Shown here: positions 9,046-16,790 of the stretch, piece by piece
Layout of the letters: each line of letters opens with the position of its first letter
Position numbering within the stretch: position 1 is the stretch's first letter
Assembly: GCF_965138505.1 (NCBI RefSeq)
Contig: NZ_CBCSCO010000006.1
Coordinates: forward strand, 62,001-126,000
Reading direction: 5' to 3'
Source: Litorimonas haliclonae
GTDB taxonomy: Bacteria > Pseudomonadota > Alphaproteobacteria > Caulobacterales > Maricaulaceae
DNA: 64,000 nucleotides
Notes under the pieces: model-generated
Database searches by the model: none
The model's input: the letters and a program-made list of their open reading frames with translations, nothing else
What the model was told of the DNA's origin: nothing
Translations under genes and position numbers: made by a program

Positions 9046-10053
9046 CTAGCGAAGACTGTCTTTCAATTGATCAATGACATGGTCAATTTTCGTGCCGCTG
9101 GCCCGCGCCGCGAAGGTGAGCGCCATGCGGTGGCGTAAAACAGGGCCGGCCAAATCAAGGACATCATCAACACTAGGGGATAATCGCCCGTCCAGCAAAG
9201 CCTTAGCGCGGGTGGCAAGCATGAGCGCCTGTCCGGCGCGGGGGCCGGGGCCCCAAGAGACGGCTTCGCGAACGCCCCCTAATTCGGTCTGATCCGGGCG
9301 GGCATTACGGGTAAGCGCCAAAATTGCGTCCACCACTTTTTCGCCGACAGGCAAGTTTCGAACCAGAGTTTGCATGGCGATAAGGTCTTTGGACGTGAAC
9401 GCTTTGGCTGCCTTGGTCGTTGCCGCGCCGGTTGTTGCCAAAAGGATTGACCGTTCTGTGTCGAGCGTCGGGAAGTTCACATCAATTTGCAAAAGAAACC
9501 GGTCGAGCTGCGCTTCGGGGAGGGGGTAAGTCCCTTCCTGCTCAATCGGGTTTTGGGTCGCCAAAACATGAAACGGTTTCGGAAGAACATGTTTCGCGCC
9601 CGCAATTGTGACATACTTTTCCTGCATCGCCTGGAGCAGCGCAGATTGCGTGCGAGGCGAAGCGCGGTTGATCTCATCCGCCATCAATAACTGACTGAAA
9701 ACAGGCCCTTTTATAAAGCGAAAGGCGCGTTTCCCACTCTCTGATTGTTCCAGCACTTCTGCGCCAAGAATATCGGCGGGCATTAAATCCGGGGTAAACT
9801 GAACCCGTTTTTCAGACAGTCCCAGAACAGTTCCGAGGGTTTCAACCAATAAGGACTTCGCGAGTCCAGGCACCCCGACCAGAAGGGCATGGCCTCCCGA
9901 AAGGATTGAAATGAGAGATAAATCCACGACATTGCGCTGCCCTATAATGACGCGGCCTATTTCATTCTGGGCCTCGGTCAACTTGCCAATGGCTTTTTCA
10001 GCGTCAGCTTCAATATTTTTACCGGCGGGAAGGGATGTGTTCATTGCGGTCAT
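9046..10053 (-). CDS. MoxR family AAA+ ATPase
   Basis: This is the first gene of a four-gene operon. The 335-residue AAA+ ATPase has Walker A GVPGLAKS, Walker B LLMADE followed by INRASP, and sensor I ATQNPIEQEGTYPLPEAQLDRF. MoxR proteins are thought to act as chaperones that insert metals or assemble complexes together with VWA-domain partners, which follow here. The start at 10053 (MTAMNTS) is preferred: the extension upstream is rich in basic and His residues and not family-like. An alternative ATG lies at 10044. No strong ribosome-binding site is visible at either. The intergenic region to the divergent DUF1285 gene carries an inverted repeat. Confidence 0.93.
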   Translation of the reverse strand: MTAMNTSLPAGKNIEADAEKAIGKLTEAQNEIGRVIIGQRNVVDLSLISILSGGHALLVGVPGLAKSLLVETLGTVLGLSEKRVQFTPDLMPADILGAEVLEQSESGKRAFRFIKGPVFSQLLMADEINRASPRTQSALLQAMQEKYVTIAGAKHVLPKPFHVLATQNPIEQEGTYPLPEAQLDRFLLQIDVNFPTLDTERSILLATTGAATTKAAKAFTSKDLIAMQTLVRNLPVGEKVVDAILALTRNARPDQTELGGVREAVSWGPGPRAGQALMLATRAKALLDGRLSPSVDDVLDLAGPVLRHRMALTFAARASGTKIDHVIDQLKDSLR

Positions 10054-10106
10054 ATGTCTCTGGCTTATCCAATAATGTCTCTGTCCTGAAGGACGTCTTA
10101 TTTTTA

Positions 10107-10141
10107 GTTTCCGCTGCCCATTTGAAGCGCTTAGTGGAAAC
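10107..10141. promoter_or_regulatory. Inverted repeat in the moxR-DUF1285 divergent region
   Basis: GTTTCCGCT (10107-10115) and AGTGGAAAC (10133-10141) form 9-base arms with one mismatch (pairable as G-U), separated by 17 bases. It lies 54 bases upstream of moxR and about 106 bases upstream of the opposing gene. It could be an operator or part of the moxR leader. There is no other support. Confidence 0.3.
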
Positions 10142-10247
10142 GGTTTGGGCTTATCATGCGTAATGCAATTAAGTCTTGCGGAATCATCCGCTATGACAAA
10201 GCTGTGATTCACACAGAAAACCCTGAATGACGCTAGGACGAAAGTCT

Positions 10248-10847
10248 ATGGAAATCCCGTTAAATGGCGGTAAGTCGCAGTTCTCTTTGCAGGACCTGCT
10301 CGCCGCGCTGAAAAATACCGAGGAGGGCGAACGCCCGGTTGAACAATGGAATCCCGAAAATTGCGGGGAAATGGATATGGTCATTAAGGCCGATGGGTCT
10401 TGGTGGCATGAAGGCACGCGGGTGACCCGGTTGCCGCTCGTTAAACTCTTCGCCTCAATCTTGCGTAAGGATGAGGACGGAAAGACTTACCTCGTTACTC
10501 CCGTTGAGAAAATAGAGATTAAAGTCGAGCGGGCGCATTTTATTGCGGTTCGCGTCGATATTGAAGGTGAGGGGCAAGACCAACGCGTCTTTTTCACAAC
10601 TAACCTGGATGACGTAGTCGAGGCCGGGCCTGACACGCCAATACGGGTCGAGACTGACGTGAAGACAATGGAGCCGTCTCCTTTCGTAACAGTTCGAGGA
10701 CGGCTAGAGGCGGCGATGGCCCGGCCTGTTTTTTATGAACTTGTAGACAGGGCTGTTCCCCGCAAAACAGATGACGGCGAGCAGTTAGGTATTTGGGCCG
10801 GGGGAGCGTTTTTCCCGCTCGGCCCGGCAGGCGCGCATAAAGTCTAA
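10248..10847 (+). CDS. DUF1285 domain-containing protein
   Basis: This is a DUF1285 protein of about 199 residues, widely conserved in Proteobacteria. The signature region WNPENCGEMDMVIKADGSWWHEGTRVTRLPLVKLFASILRKDEDG is clear. The fold has two beta domains and no known catalytic residues; its function is unknown. ATG 10248 is preferred because an AGGA lies 10 bases upstream, although an in-frame ATG at 10227 is possible. The stop is 2 bases before the Nudix gene and cca follows. The DUF1285-Nudix-cca order recurs in Alphaproteobacteria and hints at a link with RNA or nucleotide metabolism. Confidence 0.9.
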   Translation: MEIPLNGGKSQFSLQDLLAALKNTEEGERPVEQWNPENCGEMDMVIKADGSWWHEGTRVTRLPLVKLFASILRKDEDGKTYLVTPVEKIEIKVERAHFIAVRVDIEGEGQDQRVFFTTNLDDVVEAGPDTPIRVETDVKTMEPSPFVTVRGRLEAAMARPVFYELVDRAVPRKTDDGEQLGIWAGGAFFPLGPAGAHKV

Positions 10848-10849
10848 CT

Positions 10850-11473
10850 ATGGATTGGCGAGAGGCGAGCGAGAAGGAGGTTATTTCGGCCTTGAGCGAC
10901 GTGCTCTTGCCTGTCGAAATAACGGACGGATCTGACGCCGTGAAACGGGAGGGACAGAGAGTGGCTGCTGTTCTGGCTTTGCTTGTCGAGCGCTCAAATG
11001 GCTGGCACGTTGTGCTCACTCAGCGCCCCGAAACCATGCCGTCCCATCCCGGTCAAATCAGCTTCCCCGGAGGGAAACGCGAGCCAAACGAAACCGTCGA
11101 AGACGCTGCGATCCGAGAAACCGATGAAGAGATAGGGGTTGGCTTCAAAGACATAACTCTGATTGGTCGACTATCGTCTTTTGACGCGGTGAGCTCTTAC
11201 CGTGTGACGCCGTTTGTCGGGGTACTTCGTCCAAGCGCCGTCATGAAGGCCAATCCGGGAGAGGTCGAAGATATTTTTGAAGTCCCGATGAGTTTTTTGA
11301 TGGACCCGGCCTCCCATAAACCGCGAGAGGTTTTCTTTGACGGAAGAGATCACCGCCTTATAGATATGCCCTATGACGGGCCTGACAAAGTGCACCGTAA
11401 TATATGGGGAATGACGGCCATGATGATTTACCGGCTCTATGAGCGACTTTATAGAAAGTCTGTAACCGCTTGA
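10850..11473 (+). CDS. Nudix hydrolase, CoA pyrophosphatase-like
   Basis: The 207-residue protein contains a Nudix box in which G, E, RE and EE-x-G align (GGKREPNETVEDAAIRETDEEIGV). The sequence before it, QRPETMPSHPGQISFPGGK, is typical of the NudL/CoA diphosphatase branch, which cleaves CoA to phosphopantetheine and 3',5'-ADP. Substrate assignment is by similarity only. It lies between DUF1285 and cca. Its TGA overlaps a possible TTG start of a small lipoprotein-like frame. Confidence 0.88.
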   Translation: MDWREASEKEVISALSDVLLPVEITDGSDAVKREGQRVAAVLALLVERSNGWHVVLTQRPETMPSHPGQISFPGGKREPNETVEDAAIRETDEEIGVGFKDITLIGRLSSFDAVSSYRVTPFVGVLRPSAVMKANPGEVEDIFEVPMSFLMDPASHKPREVFFDGRDHRLIDMPYDGPDKVHRNIWGMTAMMIYRLYERLYRKSVTA

Positions 11474-11718
11474 AGCGGAAGATGTTTCTTTTTGGTGCGG
11501 CGGCCTGCGGATTAGCGGCTTGCGCCGCGAACGTCGCCATATGATTTTGGCCTCGCCGCACTGTTGGCCACCCGATTTCTGCGTTGGAGCCAAAGGCCCC
11601 CACCCGGGAGAGAAGTTTACTCTCGGTATTAGCAGCGGAAAAAGGTCTCTTAGAGACCGGATTTCCAGACATCTATCGGGGCTTTGGTGAAAAAACCATG
11701 GACGCACGCGGTCTCTAA
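11470..11718 (+). pseudogene. Possible small lipoprotein frame interrupted by TGA
   Basis: The gap between the Nudix gene and cca holds one frame that fills it almost exactly. From TTG 11470, overlapping the Nudix TGA by 4 bases, it reads MKRKMFLFGAAACGLAAC then AANVAI and a TGA at 11542-11544. The first part is a textbook lipoprotein signal: basic start, hydrophobic core, LAAC lipobox. The same frame then stays open for 57 more codons to TAA at 11716, including ERSLLSVLAAEKGLLETGFPDIYRGFGEK. It may be a 24-residue lipopeptide, a pseudogene with a nonsense mutation, or chance. Ribosome-binding support is weak. Confidence 0.35.
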
Positions 11719-11733
11719 GTTAGGGTCGTCTTT

Positions 11734-12966
11734 ATGACAGACCTTACGCCAGAGAAGTTTCCATGGATGCGGGACAAAGCTATGACCGCTTTGTTCAAAG
11801 CCTTTCCAAAAGATAGCCTTCGTTTCGTTGGCGGATGTGTCAGGAATGCTCTCTGGGGCGAAGCTGTGACCGACACGGACTTGGCTGTGGCTCTAAAGCC
11901 TAATGAGGTGATATCCGCGCTCAAATCGGCAGGTATCCGCTATATCGAAACGGGCGTTGCTCACGGCACAGTGACAGCAATTATTCAAGGAAAGCCGTAT
12001 GAAATCACCAGTTTACGGCAGGATATTGAAACGGATGGCCGCCACGCCGTTGTCACTTTTACAGAAGACTGGGCCGAGGACGCGCAGCGGCGAGACCTTA
12101 CCTTTAATACGCTTTACGCCAACCAAGATGGACGTGTGTTTGATCCAACTGGACAGGGCCTGGAGGATTTAAAAGCCCGCCGCCTTCAGTTTGTCGGCGA
12201 AGCTGGTGCGCGCGTGAAAGAAGATTACCTTCGCATCTTGCGATTCTTCCGTTTCCTCGCGTGGTATGGCGGCGACTCGAAAGTCGACGCGGCGTCCCTC
12301 AAGGCTTGCCGCGAGAATCGCTCCGGCATTAAAGAGCTTTCGGCGGAACGCGTTTGGTCGGAAATCAAGAAATTGCTCCTTGCGCGGAACCCTTCCCGGG
12401 CGCTCCATATTATGCTCACCAATGACATTTTGGAGTTTGTCCTCCCTGAAGCCAATAATGTCGACGGGGTTGACCGTCTTTTGAAATTAGAAACCAGAGA
12501 AAATTTAGACCCTGATCCGCTGCTCCGCCTGATGGCGATGAGTGCGAGGGAACCTCTCCAAATGGCGCTTTTGTGTAAGCGTCTTAAAATGTCAGGGGCG
12601 GAGACGAAACGGTTGCGAAACTGGGCCGAAGACAGCGAAGCTTTATCTCTAGACTTGTCCGAACGAGATCGAAAGGCAGTGCTGTACCGCGCAGGGAAGC
12701 AGACTGTTTTGGACCGCACGCTCTTGCGCGCTGCGGGGGAAAGCGACCCTATTAAGTCAGCACATTGGATGTCATTTGCAAATTTGGCGTCGGATTGGGA
12801 ACGCCCTGAATTTCCTTTGTCGGGGAAAGACTTGAAAGCCGCCGGGGTTGAAACCGGGCCAAGAATGGGTAAAGCGCTGCAAGCCCTAGAAGCTCTCTGG
12901 ATTAGAAGCGGGTTCACGGCGGAGAAAGATAAGCTTCTTACGGCACTGAAATTATTGGGGAAATAA
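11734..12966 (+). CDS. cca: CCA tRNA nucleotidyltransferase
   Basis: This class II nucleotidyltransferase adds or repairs the 3'-terminal CCA of tRNAs. The N-terminal head has the signature RFVGGCVRNALWGEAVTDTDLAVA, with G-G-x-VR and the metal-binding DTD pair, followed by RRDLTFNTLY and an RRLQFVGEAGARVKEDYLRILRFFRF neck. The C-terminal helical tail is divergent, as in other alphaproteobacterial enzymes. Length is 410 residues. It is the last of the DUF1285-Nudix-cca series and lies 2 bases before the GST gene, so it is probably cotranscribed with it. Confidence 0.95.
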   Translation: MTDLTPEKFPWMRDKAMTALFKAFPKDSLRFVGGCVRNALWGEAVTDTDLAVALKPNEVISALKSAGIRYIETGVAHGTVTAIIQGKPYEITSLRQDIETDGRHAVVTFTEDWAEDAQRRDLTFNTLYANQDGRVFDPTGQGLEDLKARRLQFVGEAGARVKEDYLRILRFFRFLAWYGGDSKVDAASLKACRENRSGIKELSAERVWSEIKKLLLARNPSRALHIMLTNDILEFVLPEANNVDGVDRLLKLETRENLDPDPLLRLMAMSAREPLQMALLCKRLKMSGAETKRLRNWAEDSEALSLDLSERDRKAVLYRAGKQTVLDRTLLRAAGESDPIKSAHWMSFANLASDWERPEFPLSGKDLKAAGVETGPRMGKALQALEALWIRSGFTAEKDKLLTALKLLGK

Positions 12967-12968
12967 TT

Positions 12969-13616
12969 ATGTCATCACTGACGCTCTATATCGGCAATTA
13001 TAATTACTCATCCTGGTCTATGCGGCCTTGGATGGTTTTGCGCAAAGCGGAACTTCCGTTCAAAGAAGAGGTGATCGACCTAGATGTACCGGGATATAAA
13101 GATAAATTATTGGCGCTGTCCGATGAAGGCACCGTGCCTGTGTTAAAGGTAAACGATGACTTTCTCCCGGACAGTCTCGCGATTTGTGAATTTGCCGCCA
13201 AGGCCGTGCCGAATTTATGGCCCAAAGATGAGGGCCAGAAACAACTCGCCCGCGACGCGGTCGAGCGGATGCATACAGGATTTGCCGCTATCCGCCGCGA
13301 AGCGCCGATGAATTTGCGCCGCCGGACTTCTGGAAAAATGCCGGAGGAATGTTTGAAAGAGGCTGCGAAGATCTGCGAGCTTTGGGATGATCTGTTGTCC
13401 CGTCATGACGGTCCGTTCCTGTTTAATGAATGGTCCATTGCGGACGCGTTTTACACACCCGTGGCCACGCGTTTTGCGAGCTATGACCTGCCGCGCACCA
13501 CGCGCTCGGACACCTACATCTCAGAATTAATGAGCGATGAGGATTATCTGGAATGGGAAAGCCGCGCTTTCATGGAAGAGCACGTTCTGCCCGAAACCGA
13601 AAAAGTGAATTTATAA
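12969..13616 (+). CDS. Glutathione S-transferase family protein
   Basis: The 215-residue protein has an N-terminal thioredoxin-like domain (LTLYIGNYNYSSWSMRPWMVLRKAELPFKEEVIDLD) with the glutathione-contact segment EGTVPVLKVNDDFLPDSLAICEF, then an all-helical C-terminal domain. The SSWS near the first helix is the likely catalytic Ser region, as in Zeta/maleylacetoacetate-type or related bacterial GSTs. The substrate is unknown. It follows cca by 2 bases, and its TAA overlaps the apt ATG by one base (TAATG), so it is probably cotranscribed and coupled. Confidence 0.9.
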   Translation: MSSLTLYIGNYNYSSWSMRPWMVLRKAELPFKEEVIDLDVPGYKDKLLALSDEGTVPVLKVNDDFLPDSLAICEFAAKAVPNLWPKDEGQKQLARDAVERMHTGFAAIRREAPMNLRRRTSGKMPEECLKEAAKICELWDDLLSRHDGPFLFNEWSIADAFYTPVATRFASYDLPRTTRSDTYISELMSDEDYLEWESRAFMEEHVLPETEKVNL

Positions 13617-14146
13617 TGTTAAAGCTCGAAGATTATATCCGAACAATTCCCGATCATCCCAAGCCGGGAATTATGTTCCGGGATATTACGCCGCTTCTGG
13701 CCAGCCGGGTCGCCTTTAATGTGGCCATTGATAAAATGGTCTCCGGCGTGACCTATGAAGGACTGGACGCCGTCGCCGGGATTGACGCGAGAGGCTTTAT
13801 ATTTGGCGCCGCTGTCGCCTCCGCGCTGGGGTTAGGCTTCATTCCGGTTCGTAAGAAAGGCAAACTGCCGGGAAAGATTATCTCTGAAGACTATGACCTC
13901 GAATATGGCAAAGACAGCCTGGAGGTCTCCGTGGACGATGTAGAAGCAGGACAGCGCGTGATGTTGATCGACGATCTCATTGCGACGGGCGGGACGGCTC
14001 TGGCCGCGCTAAAATTGCTCCGGCGCTGTGAGGTGGAGGTCGTGAGCGCCGCCTTTGTTGTCGACCTGCCGGATCTCGGTGGGGCTGACAAGCTGAAAGC
14101 GGCGGGATGCCCCGTCTCCGTCCTGATTGGATATGCCGGGCATTAG
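13616..14146 (+). CDS. apt: Adenine phosphoribosyltransferase
   Basis: This enzyme salvages adenine with PRPP to AMP in the cytosol. The ATG at 13616 overlaps the GST stop; an in-frame upstream start would lie inside the GST gene and add 21 non-family residues. The 176-residue product begins MLKLEDYIRTIPDHPKPGIMFRDITPLL and carries the PRPP loop VMLIDDLIATGGTA. AGIDARGFIFGAAVA and FIPVRKKGKLPG are typical Apt segments. It is convergent with ychF, 15 bases away. Confidence 0.96.
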   Translation: MLKLEDYIRTIPDHPKPGIMFRDITPLLASRVAFNVAIDKMVSGVTYEGLDAVAGIDARGFIFGAAVASALGLGFIPVRKKGKLPGKIISEDYDLEYGKDSLEVSVDDVEAGQRVMLIDDLIATGGTALAALKLLRRCEVEVVSAAFVVDLPDLGGADKLKAAGCPVSVLIGYAGH

Positions 14147-14161
14147 GGCAGGCGGTAAAGC

Positions 14162-15259
14162 CTAAACGTTGAATTTGAACAGCATGATATCGCCGTCTTT
14201 AACAAGGTAATCCTTGCCTTCCTGGCGGACTTTGCCGGCTTCCTTTGCGCCTTGTTCACCGTTATTATCGACAAAATCATCATAGGCTGTGGTTTCAGCG
14301 CGGATGAAGCCTTTTTCAAAGTCGCCATGGATAACGCCTGCGCATTTCGGAGCGGTCCAGCCATGTTTGAACGTCCAAGCACGGGCCTCTTTCGGGCCGA
14401 CCGTGAAATAAGTTCGAAGGTCGAGCAGGTTATAGCCTGCGCGGATGAGGCGGTTCAAACCCGGCTCTTCCAATCCGATGGCGTCTAAATATTCCGCCTG
14501 TTCCTCATCGTCCAGGACGGCCATTTCAGATTCGATTTGAGCGGAGATGATAACTGACTGAGCGCCTTCGGATTTCGCGTGTTCGACGACCTTTTCGGAA
14601 AACTTATTGCCGGTGGCCGCGCTTTCCTCATCGACATTGGCAACATATAGAACAGGTTTTGCGGTCAAGAGCTGAAGCATTCTCCAGGCTTTCTTGTCGT
14701 CTTCATCAATCTCGGCCGTGCGAGCGGGCTTGCCATCTTCCAGAACTTCAATCGCTTTTTCGATCAGGCGCATCGTTTGCAAAGCGTCTTTATCATTTTG
14801 CTTGAGTTTCTTCTCAAGACCCGGCTTGCGTTTTTCAAGGCTTTCCAGATCGGCGAGCATCAGCTCTGTTTCAATCGTCTCATAGTCTGACATGGGATCA
14901 ATGCGTCCGTCGACATGGGTGATGTCGTCATCTTCGAAACAGCGCAGGACATAAACCACTGCGTCAGTTTCGCGGATATTGCCAAGGAACTGATTGCCCA
15001 TGCCTTCACCTTTTGACGCGCCTTTGACGAGGCCGGCAATATCGACGAAATTCATACGCGCCGGAATGATCTGCGCTGAGCCGCCGATTTTCGCGATTTT
15101 GTCCAGACGAGGCTCCGGAACGGCGACATCGCCGACATTAGGCTCGATCGTGCAGAAAGGGTAGTTAGCTGCTTGTGCATTGGCCGTTTTGGTAAGTGCA
15201 TTGAAAAGTGTGGATTTTCCAACATTTGGAAGTCCAACAATACCGCATTTAAAACCCAT
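14162..15259 (-). CDS. ychF: Redox-regulated ATPase YchF
   Basis: This Obg-family P-loop protein prefers ATP and binds ribosomes; it is implicated in translation and the oxidative-stress response. The P-loop is GLPNVGKST near residues 8-16. NVDEE is the variant of the NKxD specificity motif that accounts for ATP preference. A TGS-like C-terminal domain (DLRTYFTVGPKEARAWTFKHGWTAPKCAGVIHGDFEKGFIRAE) is present. At 365 residues it is full length. It follows pth by 4 bases, consistent with an rplY-pth-ychF transcript. Confidence 0.97.
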   Translation of the reverse strand: MGFKCGIVGLPNVGKSTLFNALTKTANAQAANYPFCTIEPNVGDVAVPEPRLDKIAKIGGSAQIIPARMNFVDIAGLVKGASKGEGMGNQFLGNIRETDAVVYVLRCFEDDDITHVDGRIDPMSDYETIETELMLADLESLEKRKPGLEKKLKQNDKDALQTMRLIEKAIEVLEDGKPARTAEIDEDDKKAWRMLQLLTAKPVLYVANVDEESAATGNKFSEKVVEHAKSEGAQSVIISAQIESEMAVLDDEEQAEYLDAIGLEEPGLNRLIRAGYNLLDLRTYFTVGPKEARAWTFKHGWTAPKCAGVIHGDFEKGFIRAETTAYDDFVDNNGEQGAKEAGKVRQEGKDYLVKDGDIMLFKFNV

Positions 15260-15263
15260 GGGT

Positions 15264-15887
15264 TTATCCTTTTATATATTCACTTACGCGCGTCTGGAAC
15301 AGATCGGGCTGTCCGCTGGCGAGTAGATCAGCATATTTGCCGAACGCATTTAGGATGTCGTCTCGCAAATTCTCTTCATCTTTACGGAAGTCGGAGAGAA
15401 CGTGGCTGTGGACTTTATCTTTGTGACCGGGATGGTCGATACCGATGCGCACGCGCTGATATTCATTCCCGCAATGTTTTTTGATGGAGCGAAGACCGTT
15501 ATGTCCGGCTATGCCGCCGCCAACTTTTAAGCGGACTTTGCCGAAGTCCAAATCCAGCTCGTCATGAAAGACGGTCACATTTTCCAGAGGAACTTTATAA
15601 AACTGCATAGCTAGTTGAACGGATTGACCGGATTCGTTCATAAATGTCGTCGGCTTTAGGAGCAAAACTTTCTGTGAGCCAAACTGGCCCATGCGTACTA
15701 GACCCTTGAATTGGGTTTTAGGCGGGGAAAAATTATGATCATCTCCAATGGCGTTTATCGCCATGAAACCGACATTATGACGGTTCCCGGCATATTTTCC
15801 GCCGGGATTACCAAGACCTACCCAGATTTGCATGTCAGGCTCCGCTGTTCGCCGTTTGCCAGCGAACAGTCTGCCAAACCACGACAA
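15264..15887 (-). CDS. pth: Peptidyl-tRNA hydrolase
   Basis: This cytosolic enzyme recycles peptidyl-tRNAs released prematurely from ribosomes. The catalytic His is in GNRHNVGF. FMNESGQSV and FHDELDLDFGKVRLKVGGGIAGHNGLRS are the other hallmark segments. The 207-residue protein has an N-terminal extension of about 18 residues (MSWFGRLFAGKRRTAEPD) before the family start MQIWVGLGNPG. The ATG encoding that Met is a possible alternative start at 15833. It lies 5 bases after rplY in a translation operon. Confidence 0.96.
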   Translation of the reverse strand: MSWFGRLFAGKRRTAEPDMQIWVGLGNPGGKYAGNRHNVGFMAINAIGDDHNFSPPKTQFKGLVRMGQFGSQKVLLLKPTTFMNESGQSVQLAMQFYKVPLENVTVFHDELDLDFGKVRLKVGGGIAGHNGLRSIKKHCGNEYQRVRIGIDHPGHKDKVHSHVLSDFRKDEENLRDDILNAFGKYADLLASGQPDLFQTRVSEYIKG

Positions 15888-15892
15888 AATGT

Positions 15893-16552
15893 CTAGTCTT
15901 CGTCAGTCTGCTCAGTGGCAGGGACTTCGTCGGCGGCGACATTTTCGCCTTCTTCGCCCTCAACAGCTTCGTCCTCGTCTTCTTCGATCAGAGCGCGGGA
16001 GGCGATAAGTGTTGCGATAGTAAAGTCACGGTCCGTAATGGATGGCTTGACGTTCTTCGGCAAACTCACATCAGACATGTGAAGTGTATCGCCAATTTCC
16101 AACTTGGATACGTCAGCTTCGATGGAGTCCGGAATTTCGCCCGCCGGGCATTTCACTTCGATAGCGTGACGTACAACGTTGAGCGTTCCGCCTTCTTTCA
16201 GGCCAGGGGACTCTTCTTCGCCGATGAAGTTCACAGAAACTTCAACTTCAATGATAGTCTTGTCTGTCACGCGGAATAGGTCGACGTGAACAGGCATGTC
16301 GCTAACAGGGTGGAACTGAACGTCCTTGGTCAGAACTTTCTGCTTTTTACCGTCATGCGAAATTTCGATCATGGATTGCAGGAATTGGCCGGAGTTGAGC
16401 GCTCGCAGAACCTCGTTATACTTGAAAGAAATAGAAACAGGCGCTTCGTCTCCTCCATATACAACACCGGGCACAAGGCCGTTACGGCGGGCGGCACGGG
16501 CATTCCCGGAACCTGAATTTTCACGGATATCTACGTCCAGAACAACACTCAT
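15893..16552 (-). CDS. rplY: 50S ribosomal protein L25 (CTC form)
   Basis: This is the 5S rRNA-binding L25 of the longer general-stress (CTC) type. The 219-residue protein has an N-terminal L25 beta-barrel (RENSGSGNARAARRNGLVPGVVYGG), a TL5/CTC C-terminal beta domain (NFIGEEESPGLKEGGTLNVVRHAIEVKCPAGEIPDSIEAD), and a strongly acidic tail (EEDEDEAVEGEEGEN). The ribosome-binding site is AAAGGACG. It leads the rplY-pth-ychF transcript. A terminator-like hairpin lies in its leader region at about 16.6 kb. Confidence 0.96.
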   Translation of the reverse strand: MSVVLDVDIRENSGSGNARAARRNGLVPGVVYGGDEAPVSISFKYNEVLRALNSGQFLQSMIEISHDGKKQKVLTKDVQFHPVSDMPVHVDLFRVTDKTIIEVEVSVNFIGEEESPGLKEGGTLNVVRHAIEVKCPAGEIPDSIEADVSKLEIGDTLHMSDVSLPKNVKPSITDRDFTIATLIASRALIEEDEDEAVEGEEGENVAADEVPATEQTDED

Positions 16553-16588
16553 TGTCTTCGTCCTTTAATGGTCAATCGGCGGGCCGCT

Positions 16589-16618
16589 TAAAAAAGACAA
16601 AGCCGCCATCGGGGCGGC
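16589..16618 (-). terminator. Terminator-like hairpin upstream of rplY
   Basis: On the minus strand the stem GCCGCC / GGCGGC (16602-16607 with 16613-16618, 5-base loop) is followed by TTTGTCTTTTTT. It is oriented to stop transcription running towards rplY. It may be the original terminator of prs, now separated from prs by the restriction-modification gene, or an attenuator in the rplY leader. Confidence 0.6.
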
Positions 16619-16790
16619 CCATTCATCTGTCTCTCGCAAAACACGCGTAAAGTCGCGCGCTCTATAAGCAAAGCCGAGAGGGAGCGCAAGTCCGTAAGGT
16701 GTGAAAATATACACGATTAAGCGCAATTTTAGCCCCAAAATTTTAGAGACTGCAACTTGCCCGTCTTTAACGGAGGTCATAGGACGGGAT

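Noticed and set aside
11542..11544. TGA read as Trp or selenocysteine
   Set aside because: TGA is used as a normal stop in queC, the DUF58 gene, trmJ and others, and no selenocysteine insertion hairpin was seen after it.
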